From Dioscorea cayenensis subsp. rotundata (taxonomy: Eukaryota; Streptophyta; Magnoliopsida; Dioscoreales; Dioscoreaceae), in assembly GCF_009730915.1 (NCBI RefSeq), contig NW_024088578.1, positions 1-64,000 of the forward strand: a stretch of DNA of 64,000 nucleotides. Reading direction: 5' to 3'. Shown in pieces: positions 38,711-49,673 of this stretch. Positions within the stretch are counted from its first letter, which is position 1. Each line of letters opens with the position of its first letter. Made by a program: the position numbers and the translations under genes. The notes under the pieces are model-generated. The model was not told where the DNA came from. It saw nothing but the letters and a program-made list of their open reading frames with translations, and ran no database searches.

Positions 38711-40826
38711 TGTGGACCCCACTCTCTTTAAAATTATCTTTTTGTTTTTTTTATTTAATTTAATTAGTTTCATTTAAAAGTTTTATCTTATCCTTTCATA
38801 ACCTTCTACCCATATTTTAGGCAACCTCCCACTCGCGATTTTTTTAAATCTCAATAAAAAAAGGGGATAACTTCGCAGCCTTCTCCCTATCGTCTCTTTA
38901 GCATTGTGGTGGCAGAATCGAGAGGTTCTCATAGTCCCGATTGTCAAACGAGGATCTAAGCGACTTCCAAATACAAGGTTAGGCAGTCATCTGATTTCTG
39001 TACCTTGTGGTGGTCTTGTTTTAGCGGTGTTGGGTGTTTGTTTGGTGTTGTATGTTAGATGTTCTCTCGCTTGTAGGTTCTTCATGTTCTTTTTAAGTTT
39101 CTCTATTAAATACGTTCTTTATAGTTACGCTAGTGGTTTCGATGAAATTGAGCAAAGCTTTTACTTCTCCATGTTTTTATCCTCAGTTATTTATGGATGC
39201 CATTGTGTGAATATATATATTATCCTTCAAAGGTTAATTAGTAATGCTTTAGCAGTTTAATTTTTTCTTCTTGATGCACTTTGTCTTGTTTGGGTTAGGG
39301 ATGTGCGGTGTTTTGATTGAGGTCTTATAGTATCCAATGATATTTATTTTTCGATCCTTTATAAGATTAAGTGTTATACTCGGAATCCAAGACTCCTAGT
39401 TAATTTGTAAAGTTAGGGTTATTGAATTGATTTTTATGTCTATAGGTTCTTTTTGTGGAGAGTTAAGTGGGAGTCAACTTGGATTTTTTTGTGGATTTAG
39501 CAAATATCGGTAAGTATCCCACATATAAATTATACTATGTATATAGACTTTTTGAAACTTGTTAAATTTGTGAAAAATATGTATTTTTATTTATTTATTT
39601 TTGGATAATTAGATTTTACGTATATTATTCAAATTATATTTATATAATTAATACTAATTTCGAATTATTTTTAAATTATTTAATATTCAAATTAATGAGA
39701 TTCTTTAGAATTCCCACGTGTTGGTTTAGTTAAATTCCGAATTTTCAAATAATTCTTTTAAATCCTGATTCTTTTTACTTTTGAAATTTCATATGATTTA
39801 TGACTGTTCAAAATTTCTGAATTTCGGATAATTATTTAAATTTTTGAATTCATGTGTTTAAAGTTCAGATTATATATTTATTTATTTATTTTGAATTTAG
39901 GGTATTATTTAAATTTTTTATTAAAGAATATTATTATTTTTATTATTTGTTCATATTTGTATTCCATTAACTGGTGTATTTTGATATGACAAAAATGGGA
40001 TCATGTTACTGTATTCTTGTACTTTGCTTGTCTTGAATTTTGTTAGTTCATCGTTTTGTGAACAAGGTACTTTGATATAGAAATTAGTCCCCAACTAACT
40101 TTTGCAATAACCACATCCTATCGGGGTTAAACACCCGACCGTGTCGACACGTATTTTTGTTCTAGAAACTATAGTTTCCCACGCTTGCCGTCAGTGCAGA
40201 ATATCGGCCTTTGTTAATTTTTTTGGCTCGGGTCACCGAGGGTAAAAAAATATGACTTTTTGTTTTGTCTCGGGTCACCGAGGGTAAATATATGAATTTT
40301 TGTGATTTGTTTTTGGGCAATAGTTGTTTGGGGGACCTATATGCTTAATTTTTTTGACATCTATGTTAAGTGAATTAAACTTATGGTTGGTTTTTGCAAA
40401 TTATTAAATTATGATTTTTGATAAGTGATCCCTATACTTTTTAGTGGGTGCTTCTTGGGTACATCAAGCTCATAAATTTTAGTTGTTATTTTTTTCTTTC
40501 GGATCGGGAGTAGAGGTCGATGACTGGATAGCTTAGCGAGGGATCGTTGGGCCACCGTCAATCTTCTTAGCATGTAATAAGTCCCGTTTGTTGTGGGCAT
40601 AGTTTTTTTATTTGATTAAATTTGTAGCAGCTGTGCAAGACACTTAGTTATTTCTTTTTAGTGCTTTGAACTCCATTCTTGTTTCTAGTCTTTGCTCTCG
40701 TTAGATTTTTTGTGATTTGTTGAGAACAGGTTTTGAGGCCTTACATGCCTACTGGGCCTCAGCTTGGTGGGTGTGTGGCCGTTTGTCAGTGCACTGGGCC
40801 TGGGGAGCCAGGTTCGGGCTGTGACA
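38711..40826 (+). repeat. Del array LTR3
   Basis: 2116 bp, TGTGGACCCC...GGCTGTGACA. It ends abruptly against minus-strand Athila sequence at 40827, so this is the true right edge of the array. Confidence 0.93.
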
Positions 40827-40930
40827 AAAACGGTGGAGAAATGAGGGAGAAAAGGTTAGAAGTGTGGGGAAGATGAGTGAATAGTGAAACCCCAAAAAGC
40901 TCCTAAAAAGACCCCTCGGGATGAGTCTTG

Positions 40931-41012
40931 AGGGGCATCCTTGCGGCCGCAAGGATGGTCCTCAAGACTCACTGGATGAGTCCCAAGTGGCATCCTTGCG
41001 GCCACAAGGATG
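40931..41012. repeat. GC-rich palindromic 55-bp repeats, element A (2 units)
   Basis: Two units with a 55-bp period. The first (40936-40957) is a perfect 22-bp palindrome with arms CATCCTTGCGG. The second (40991-41012) has one G-to-A change in the centre. Copy B has three units at the matching place. Confidence 0.9.
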
Positions 41013-41392
41013 ACCCTTAGGATTTTCCTGACGCACATCGATTCTCCACACATTGCACACTTCGTTTTTGATTAAAACCTTGAAAAATAAAGTTGGAAAC
41101 ATCGATAAAACACTCAAAACATCATCAAGCTTGCATCAAAAATAAGAATTGCTCAAAGACCACATAACAAACAAGAAAGCACAAAGGCTAAAGAACTAAG
41201 AAAAACGATGAAAATGCAATTACAACCAAACCACACAAAGAGTGCAAGTTAAGCACAAAAACACAAATTAGAACAATAATACGAGAAATGAAATGAACTT
41301 GGGTTGCCTCCCAAGAAGCGCTTGTTTAACGTCATTAGCTTAACGTGCATTACCTCAAACAATCATGGTGGAACAAATGTAGGGAAGTTACC

Positions 41393-42778
41393 TCAAACCT
41401 TTGGGGCCGTGTTGCCACTTGGAAAATAATGTTTCAACCTATAGCCATTGACTTTATACGCGCCTTTTGTTGGGTGACAAATTTCCATGGAGCAATGAGG
41501 AAATACATGTAATACTGTATATGGCCCATACCATCTCGACATCAATTTTTCCGGGAAAAGCCTCAGTCTTGAATTGAAGAGAAGCACTTGATCACCTACT
41601 TGAAAGTGCTTAGCTTGTCTTGTGCGTCAGTCGTGGTATTCCTTTGTCTTTTCTTTGTCACTCACAGAGCTATTATATGCCATGGCTCGCCATTCATCCA
41701 ACTCACTGAACTGGAACTTTTGCTTGTGGCTGATTGTATGAGAGTCAAAGTTTAGTTGCTTTATAGCCCAATAGGCCTTGTGCTCTAATTCGACGGACAA
41801 GTGACAAGCTTTCCCATAGACCAACCTATATGGAGTTGATCCAATAGGTGTCTTAAATGCCATTCTATATGCCCAGAGTGCATCATCAAGTTGATCTGCC
41901 CAGTCCTAACGTTGATGACTTACCGTTTTCTCCAAGATTCTCTTCAATTCCCTATTAGCTACCTCGACTTGACCACTTGTTTGGGGGTGATATGCAGTTG
42001 AGATTCTATGTGACACCCCATATCGTTTCAAGATTTTCTCGAGCTAGGAGTTGTAGAAGTGAGTGCCCCGGTCACTAATGATTTCCCTTAGAGTGCCAAA
42101 TCATGAGAACAATTTCTTGAGGAATTTCACCACAACCCTCGCATCGCAAGATGGAAGTGCTTGCGCCTTTACCTATTTGGAGACATAATCCACTGCTACA
42201 AGGATGAATTTGTTACCGTGAGAACAAGGAAATGGTCCCATGAAATCTATCCCCCAAACATCAAATATCTCACAAGCCAGGTTCCATGATTGCGGTATTT
42301 CATCTCCTTTTGAGATATTACCGCCTCTTTGGCACTTATCACAATGTCGCACCATTGTTTGAGCATCTTGAAAAATTGTGGGCCAGTAAAACCCTGCATC
42401 AAGATCCTTCTTAGCCGTTCTGCTACCACTGTAATGCCCCCAGTCGGGCTCGAGTGACAGTGAGAGAATATCATGTCCTTCTTTCACCGAAAGACATCTC
42501 CTAACAATGTGATCAGCACAAACTCTAAACAAGTAGGGGTCATCCCATATATAGTGCTTCAAATCGGCGAAGAATTTTTTTCTTTGTTGATGAGTAAGCC
42601 ACTTGGGTGGGATCTTTGCTGCAAAATAATTGGCATTGTAAGCGAACCACGAAGTCTCATCCTCTATCACTATTTGAATGCTACATAGTTGTTCCACTGG
42701 GAATGTGTCAGTTATCCTTTCTCTCTTCAACTTCTCATCATTAGGCCCTTCAAGACGTGATAAGTGATCATCAGCCAC
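41393..42778 (-). pseudogene. Athila A integrase (broken)
   Basis: Pieces: 42778-42173 (zinc-binding N-terminal part and core, with CDKCQRGGNISKGDEIP and [13 protein letters not shown]), 41863-41627 ([20 protein letters not shown]) and 41587-41393 (C-terminal SRWYGPYTV). Wording and order are those of Athila integrase. The N-terminal piece continues in frame from the [10 protein letters not shown] end of RNase H. Stops and frame changes separate the pieces. Confidence 0.88.
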
Positions 42779-43717
42779 ATTTTTTGCCCCATTTTTTATC
42801 CCTTATCTTTAAATTGAACTCTTGTAGTAGAAGCACCTGACGGATCAATCGAGGTTTGGCCTCTGACTTATTCAACGGTATTTGAGTGCGAGTGATCGAG
42901 CATAAACAATTACCTTGGATAGCACCAAATATGACCGAAATTTATCAAAAGCAAAGACCACCGCTAGCAGTTCTTTCTCCGTGGTAGTGTAGTTCTCCTG
43001 TGCATCATTTAAAGTCTTACTTGTATAATAGATAAGATGGAAGTGTTTATCCCGTCTTTGTCCTACTACTGTACCCACTGCATGGTCACTTACATCACAC
43101 ATCACCTCAAAAGGTAAATTCTAATCTGGACAAACCACTGTCAGTGGTCGGGCAATTGCTGAAAAGTCTTTGATGAACCTTCGATAAAACCCTGCATGTC
43201 CCAAAAAGCATCTGATTGTCTTTACTGAGCTCGGGGGAGGTAGTTTCTCAATGGTGGAAACTTTCGCTCTGTCTACTTCAATTCCTCTCCTTGAAATCTT
43301 ATGACCGAGTACAATGCCCTAATTGACCATAAAGTGGCACTTCTCCCAGCTAAGAACCAAATTAGTCTCCTAACATCTTTTTAACACTTGCTCAAGATTT
43401 TTAAGGCATAACTCGAATGAATCGACGAAGACCGAGAAATCATCCATAAACACCTCCATAATGTCTTCCACAATATTCTCGAAGATTGCAAGCATGCATC
43501 TTTGGAATGTAGCCGATGCATTACACAGCCCAAAGGGTATTTGACGGTACGCAAATGTCACATAAGGGCAAGTGAAAGTAGTCTTCTCTTGATCTTCTGG
43601 AGCGATAGGAATCTGAAAGTACCCTGAAAGACCATCTAAGAAACAGTAATAAGAGTATCCCACAAGTTTGTCAAGCATCTGGTCAATGAACGGTAAAGGG
43701 AAATGATCTTTCCTCAT
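42779..43717 (-). pseudogene. Athila A reverse transcriptase palm and RNase H (broken)
   Basis: RT at 43717-43370 contains GLSGYFQIPIAPEDQEKTTF and the catalytic FMDDFSVF. A stop interrupts the connection near 43320. RNase H at 43105-42872 has the CDVSDHAVG block and [18 protein letters not shown]. Element A therefore still holds the RT active site that copy B has lost. Confidence 0.88.
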
Positions 43718-43843
43718 AGCATCATTGAGTTTCCTATAGTCGATACAGACTCTCCAACCTGTGATGGTTCTTGTGGGAATAGCTCATTTTTTTCATTAGT
43801 AATGACTGTCATCCCCCCTTCTTTGGCACCACTTGCACTGGGC

Positions 43844-44608
43844 TTACCCAAGCACTATCAGAGATCGGGTAGATAATGTCCGTATCAAGCAAAATATGAC
43901 TTCATTCTTCACGACCTCTTTCATGTTGGGGTTGAGTCTTCGTTGGGGAATTGCTGTGGGTTTGTGATTATCCTCCATTAGTATTTTATGAGTACAAAAA
44001 GATGGGTTGATCCCTCTAATGTCAGAAATCTTCCAAGCAATTGCCTTCTTGTGCATTCTCAACATGCTCAAGAGTTAGTCCTTCTGTTCCCTTGTTAAAT
44101 CCGAAGCGATGACAACAGGGAGTGTCGATTCTTCCCCTAGGATGGCATATTCTAAGTGCTCAGGGAGAGGTTTCAATTCTAGCTCTGGGTGTTCTTCAAT
44201 TGATGACTTTACCCTTCCGTAGTCTTTAAAATTGCATTCGTGGATCTCCTCCATTTCTTCTAAGTCACCATCACTGGTCAAGCTATATTCCTTCACTTGA
44301 AGTTCTGCCTCAATTGTATTCAAATATTCTCTCTGGACGTCGTTCATCTCTTCTATGCTTTCGAGTGTTGATTGAATATCCTCCTCACTATTTAAATAGG
44401 TTAACTCGGGTGGTCTCTCCAGTCTATTGCCTAGTTCTTCATGAAGATACTGGGGCTGACCACTGGATGAAAGCAAGTCTTCTGCCAACTTTCCCCATTT
44501 TGATTCAAGAAAATTGTTGAAGATCGATTGAGCTCCTTGATTCTGAACAAATTGCATAAGTGAGTCCTCACAAAGGCCTTCCTTCCATTGATTATCATTG
44601 AAGTCCAT
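43844..44608 (-). pseudogene. Athila A pol N-terminal linker and RT start
   Basis: ATG at 44608 (MDFNDNQWKEG). An acidic linker leads to KPLPEHLEYA at about 44160, then a stop after LTREQKD near 44075. The next piece, 44071-43844, carries KKAIAWKISDIRGI and PQRRLNPNMKEVVKNEV, the entry to RT. The frame fails again after NEVI. Confidence 0.85.
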
Positions 44609-44862
44609 GTTGTCCCCCTGAACTAGTTCATCTGAGTAAAGAGGGTAAGGATACTGCAGGTAGAAGGTATTAAAATAGCTGTTAGTTATACACATGATTA
44701 AAGTAAAAAGATAAGAAAGAAATACAAAGATGTACTGTTTACAAAGGGTTAACAACTAAGAACAAGAAAAGCGCAAAAACACAACAAATGAGCTAAAATA
44801 AAAGAAAAAGAAAAGGCTAAATCAACAAGTTTAAAGCTTTCCAAATATTCCTCAGTGATTGG

Positions 44863-44880
44863 TCCCCAGTAACGATGCCA
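44863..44880 (-). other. Decayed tRNA-Asp primer-binding site, element A
   Basis: On the plus strand TCCCCAGTAACGATGCCA. It differs from the copy B site (61441-61458) at four positions, all C/T or G/A transitions. Confidence 0.85.
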
Positions 44881-44886
44881 AAAACT

Positions 44887-46243
44887 TGATCGACATAGAA
44901 TGTGAACACCCGCAAGCGCACGGGGTCGTCAAGTAATAAACCACTCGCGCACGCATGAGTGGGTCATATTCTCAAGGGGCCTGAGGAGCTACTTTACTCA
45001 CTTCTTACCTATTGTTTAGCTCACTGATTCTAATTCAAGAGAAAAGAAAAAAAGAAACAAAGTGAAAAGTAAGAGAAATTCTTAAGAAATATGATACGAT
45101 CAAAACACGGGAGAAGCTCAAGGTTGGAAAACGGTCAAGGATGCGAATCCCCAAGGGGGTTACTAAAGTGAGTAGGAAATTGAGTAGTTAAGCACATGGC
45201 TAGTTGGACCGAGAAAACCAAAACTTAGGTCAACCCGATGGTCACGGCAATCGACCTCTAACCCGGTGCAAGTGTTGAGTACAAAATTTCTTCCGCCCAA
45301 CTTCCCACATGGTTGCAAGGAGAAATATGGTTTTCACAAGTTAGGGTAGAAACAAAAGTAGTTTTCAACCCTAGGAATGGAGGGGTACAAATACCCGATG
45401 GTTACGGCGTACTTATATAATAATCCCTTCCTAGTTTGGTGAAGTCTAGCACTAAGGCAATGGTCATGCTACAAAGTGCTACCAAGAAATTGATACATCA
45501 CTCAATCAAATGTACCAAAACAATCAAGAACACCAAACAAGAATCATAACAAGCCAAACATGCATAAACTACTCAAATAAACCAAAACATCACAAGTTCA
45601 CCCCCAAGGTTCACTTACATCCTGTGACCTAGGGGTTTAGTTGTTCATGTTCAACAAAGAAACCAAACAATCTATACCAACAACTAAAATAAACATGAGG
45701 AACACTCCCTCTAATGGTGAAGGCTAGATGACAGTTGAATCCCGGGAGAAAACCTTCCGAAGACGCCACTTGCAGGGGTGGCTTCCCGTTGTCTTCAACC
45801 TCCAGGAAATGTAGCCCTAGAAGTAGACCCTCCTAATTCTTGCTCTCCCTACCGAGAAATGCTCAGATTTCCTCCCTTTTTGCCTTCCTCAAGCTCGGGT
45901 TCAAGGTGGTGTGGAAGTGCTTCTCTAACCCTAGCCATCTCTTGCCCAAAGAAGATGATGATCTAGGAGGGAAGATCTCCAAAAAGAAGCCCTCAAAGGT
46001 TTTTAAACCCTCCAGTAACGATAGGTAAACGGGTCAATATACCGGCCGTATGAAGACCCCTCGGGATTTCCAGTTTTCTGCCGAGAAGCCTGTGATAACA
46101 TAAATAACATAATATAGGCCTCTATTAGGCCTGAAATGCAAAAATAACATAATTTAGACCAAAAGGGCATCGGTTCAACAAATAAATGTAATGATTAATA
46201 CCAAACAAATACATGCAAAATACATACTTTTAGACATTTATCA
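44887..46243 (-). repeat. Athila A/B LTR, shared (3' LTR of B, 5' LTR of A)
   Basis: 1357 bp. On the plus strand it starts TGATCGACA after the primer site and ends GACATTTATCA before a polypurine-like tract. A conserved GCAAG..ACGGG..AAGTAATA motif is at 44909-44938. A palindromic CGGCCG stretch lies near 46040 and a T/A-rich TATA-like site at 46006-46013. The copy at 61465-62676 matches except for about 165 bp at its U3 end. Confidence 0.88.
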
Positions 46244-47780
46244 AACATCGCCGCACCTAAGCATTTGCTAGTCCTTAAGCAAACAAACATGAATAACTAA
46301 GGGAAAGAAGATAAACTGCTGAAAGTGCGACCTCAAGCTCAAAGGTAAAGGACCTCACAAGCACAAATGCACAGAAATCAAGGAGTGACCTGGTCAATAA
46401 ATAGTGAAGTGATATTAGCTCTGCCTCATCTAGAATGCCCCTGTGAGTGTGTGCAAACTTCCACCTTGACCTCCACACCCTGATTACCCCAGGATGCCCT
46501 TTTACCTCACACATAATGAAGATGGCATTAAAGAGGTAAAGACCTCTTTAATAATCGGTTAAAAGTCTTTTGGTTCCTCAACACAATTCTAACTCTTAAG
46601 TGATTATGAAACAAGTTCCAAGAGATGACAAGAGATATGTTATTTCCTTCCCACACATATGTACACAATTTCTCATTTTTTTTGTCCAGCTAACATAGAC
46701 TGCACAAAAAAGAATCTTTCAGATGGATCCACATGTTGTCTAGGTACAAGAGTCACCCTCTTACTCGATTACAGTCTATATAGATGCATTCATGACTATA
46801 AAGCATAGGAATTATGACATAGACCCCCTTTTTTTTTTATATCTCGTGATCCCTGATAGACTACCTGCTATAAACTTCACTTAAGGTTAGAGAAAATAGT
46901 AGAGGAACTCAAAAGCTTTTAAAAGTGCATTGAAGATAGCATTTAACATATTAATTCCAAAGTCATCATGATGGGTTGGCTGGAGCGTACAAGGTGAAAC
47001 TGATTGTGAACATGTATGCAGGTGCACTAAAGATGAAACAGAGCTACATTCAAGCACATGCGATGTACAGCTCACAACTATCATTCTACCAAGCCAAGAA
47101 GCAAACCATCCCCATACCTAAAGTCGTACATTGCCCTTAATTTACCTAAGTCAGCGAAGAAAAATGGCGAATGAAAAAAAGACAATAAAACACAGAATTT
47201 GATTAAAGAAACTTCCCTGATTTCTTGGTGTGATTCCTAGTTGCTCCACATGGATCAGGGGCATGCCACACAATGAGGGTGATAAGTGCAAGCTCCTCAA
47301 AATCAATAACCCTGCAAAGCACAAGGAGCCTATCATCATTCACAATTTGTAAAGAGGAAATGGAAAGAAAATACGGTGAGGAGAGTGCCAACATAAATAA
47401 AAGAGGAGCATAGTAGGGGAAAGACCCTAGCTAACTCAAAAGTACAAGTTTGAATAACACACAACAAACAAAACAGAAAAGAAAAGCAGATACAAAATAA
47501 ACAAAGGTATGCCACGGGTCTAAGAGGCTGGAGAAAATGAGAATGCAGACAAGTAGTGGAAACACAGGTCGATGAAGATGAGCTGCGAGGAATGGTTAGG
47601 AGTTCGACTAAGTTGTGCTCAATCATTTGCTAGTCGTTGTGATGATCTCCCTCCGTCCCACTCTCAAGGCAATGGAACCTGCTTTCGGACCTCGAGTCAG
47701 CGAAATAACTCAAACACAGGCTGCCAAAGATGGTGAACCCTCTCCATCATCCCGGTCAGACTCGGGACTCGATCTCGTTG
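46244..47780 (-). other. Athila B 3' non-coding region and polypurine tract
   Basis: On the minus strand the tract AGGTGCGGCGATGTT lies directly before the LTR. The stretch matches the corresponding region of element C (about 53038-54600). Minus-strand frame 47626-47337 is strongly hydrophobic (PVAYLCLFCICFSFLFCLLC) and could be the remnant of a membrane segment of the post-pol region, but I cannot confirm that it is coding. Confidence 0.55.
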
Positions 47781-48700
47781 TCACGTGAAGTGCCGAGGGT
47801 CCTGTGAGCATGATCCTTGCTGCTGGGCAAGGCGATAAATACTTCCCCGCTTCTCAACAATCCCAATGGAGACAAGGGTCGGAATCCCTAAGGGGCCAAT
47901 AGATCCCACCACAATCATATCTTTAGTGTGCTCAATCAATCCCATGCTGTGGATGAGTTGAGTAATGTAAGGTCCCGCAAAAATAGATCCCAAACGAATG
48001 AACTTCCCTTGATGGGACAAAGTCTCTGCCACTAAGTGTCCCATATGGATAGTTCGACGCGCAATGATGTTGTACAACATAATCAGATCATGGCGCGTCA
48101 CTACCCCAGTAGAGTCATTTCTGCCCCAATACTCCTAGTCAAAAGAGGATGAATATATCGGTGAGTAAGGTTTGTGAGTTGGGAGGCCTTTCGTGTTCGA
48201 GAGCTAGCCGAGATGGAACTCCAATAAGATGCATTAGCCTTCAACTGTGAGGCTTCATCAACTGATTGCTTGAACGCGGATGATCTTAGGTAAGCTTCCA
48301 TATATAACCCCAAATGCACACCAATATCATCCTCAGAAACACGACGTTTCTTCCCAAAAGCTCGGTAAGTGATGTGGTTGGACTGGTGAATGAATGGGTA
48401 TTCCTTGACCATTTTCATGGAGCTAAGGACCTCCAAGCAAAGTTCCTTGAATGTGACTTCTTTAATTGAAAATAATTTGTCCCAACTATCATGTGAAATG
48501 AGCTCCAACACCATGCCATCTAATCCCAATGTGTTCAAAGCTTTCCAATCAAATTTTCTAACCGTGCCGAACACCATGCGTGATAGGAGTGCATAACGTG
48601 TTTTAAGTTCTTCTTTAGAAAACCTTGGTTCTTGCGCGGGAGGAGAAGGTTCTCTCCTAGCTCTCTTGGGAGCAAATCCCTCGATGGGAATCCTGCACAA
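47781..48700 (-). pseudogene. Athila post-pol ORF (ATHILA ORF-1-like, env position), frameshifted
   Basis: Two open frames: 48700-48101 and 48101-47781. The first has basic RARREPSPPAQ at its start and a block with FDWKALNTLGLDGMV; the second reads MTRHDLIMLYNIIARRTIHM. They abut at about 48100-48130 in different frames. The position after integrase and before the polypurine tract is that of the extra ORF of Athila elements, whose function is not settled. The first frame opens right after a stop with no early ATG, and its start coincides with a TTTGTGCAG acceptor-like site at about 48703. I describe it only by position and similarity. Confidence 0.75.
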
Positions 48701-49191
48701 ACATAGTAGCGATCATCCAACTAGGTTACAAGCAAATTAAGCACCAAAGGAATGAAGAAAGTCAAGAAAATGCCTAATGCTACAGTACTTTAGGAAAAAA
48801 TTTTCAAGACCTTTGCTTGTAAAAGTAACCGAAAATTTTACAAATCAAGGAAAACACTTTGATCATCACTAATAGTCCACACCACAACAAAAATCCAAGA
48901 CATTCCACTCAAAAAAGCAAGAAGAGCTCAACGTTTTGAGTGAGAGAACAAACCCTAGCCCTAGAGTAAGATGAGTGAATTTAATGGTTGGATCCGGCCA
49001 AAGGATAGCTCAAACTCCATATTTTTGTCACTAAAATTGAAAAGAGGAGGAGGAGAGCAAACTAGTGCAAAAAAAATGAAAGAAAACGGTCAAGAAATGA
49101 GGGATAAAAGGTTAGAAGAGTGGGGAAGATGAGTGAATAGTGAAACCCCAAAAAGCCCCTAAAAAGACCCTGCTCTGGTGGTCTTGCCGAC

Positions 49192-49323
49192 CATCTTTGC
49201 GGCCGAAAGGATGGTCCTCAAGACCCTCGGGATGAGTCTTGAGGGGCATCCTTGCGGCCGCAAGGATGGTCCTCAAGACTCACTGGATGAGTCCCAAGTG
49301 GCATCCTTGCGGCCGCAAGGATG
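49192..49323. repeat. GC-rich palindromic 55-bp repeats, element B (3 units)
   Basis: Units start at about 49192 (degenerate), 49247 and 49302. The last two are perfect 22-bp palindromes centred on GCGGCCGC. This is the counterpart of 40931-41012, with one unit more. Confidence 0.9.
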
Positions 49324-49673
49324 GTCCTTGGGATTTTCCTGACGCACATCAATTCTCCACACATTGCACACTTCGTTTTTGATTAAAACCTTGAAAAATA
49401 AAGTTGGAAACATCGATAAAACACTCAAAACATCATCAAGCTTGCATCAAAAATAAGAATTGCTCAAAGACCACATAACAAACAAGAAAGCACAAAGGCT
49501 AAAGAACTAAGAAAAACGATGAAAATGCAATTACAACCAAACCACACAAAGAGTGCAAGTTAAGCACAAAAACACAAATTAGAACAATAATACGAGAAAT
49601 GAAATGAACTTGGGTTGCCTCCCAAGAAGCGCTTGTTTAACGTCATTAGCTTAACGTGCATTACCTCAAACAA

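Larger units (their letters stand above)
24709..40826 (+). mobile_element. Tandem Del/Tekay-type Ty3/gypsy chromovirus array (3 LTRs, 2 internal regions)
   Basis: The layout is LTR1 (24709-26776), internal 1 (26777-31671), LTR2 (31672-33795), internal 2 (33796-38710) and LTR3 (38711-40826). Units are about 6.96 and 7.04 kb. LTRs start TGTGGACCCC and end GTGACA. Primer sites match initiator Met tRNA. Domain order is gag, protease, RT, RNase H, integrase, chromodomain-type tail, which defines the Tekay/Del group. LTR2 and LTR3 share variants against LTR1. Possible target duplication: AAAAC at 24704-24707 plus a C run on the left, and at 40827-40831 on the right. One insertion followed by unequal LTR recombination would explain it. 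Both internal copies are broken by many 1-2 base indels. Confidence 0.95.
40827..44886 (-). mobile_element. Athila-like element A, internal region (gag-less, 3' end lost)
   Basis: Read on the minus strand from the primer site (44880-44863) through a short leader and pol to a 3' non-coding block. It stops at 40827 where the Del LTR begins. Aligned with copy B, it lacks everything beyond B position 49087, that is the post-pol ORF and the 3' LTR. It goes from leader straight to the linker before RT, with no gag or protease. Its 5' LTR is the one at 44887-46243 shared with B. Confidence 0.9.

Noticed and set aside
24709..40826. Integrated plant pararetrovirus
   Set aside because: LTRs, an initiator-Met primer site right after the LTR, gag-protease-RT-RNase H-integrase order and a chromodomain-type tail identify Ty3/gypsy. 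No movement or coat protein is seen.
47337..47626. Membrane part of an env-like protein
   Set aside because: Hydrophobic, but separate from the post-pol ORF, without motif or conserved partner in element C; mentioned only as a possibility.
49192..49323. CRISPR-like or satellite array
   Set aside because: Only 2-3 units of 55 bp inside a retroelement 3' region; no spacers.
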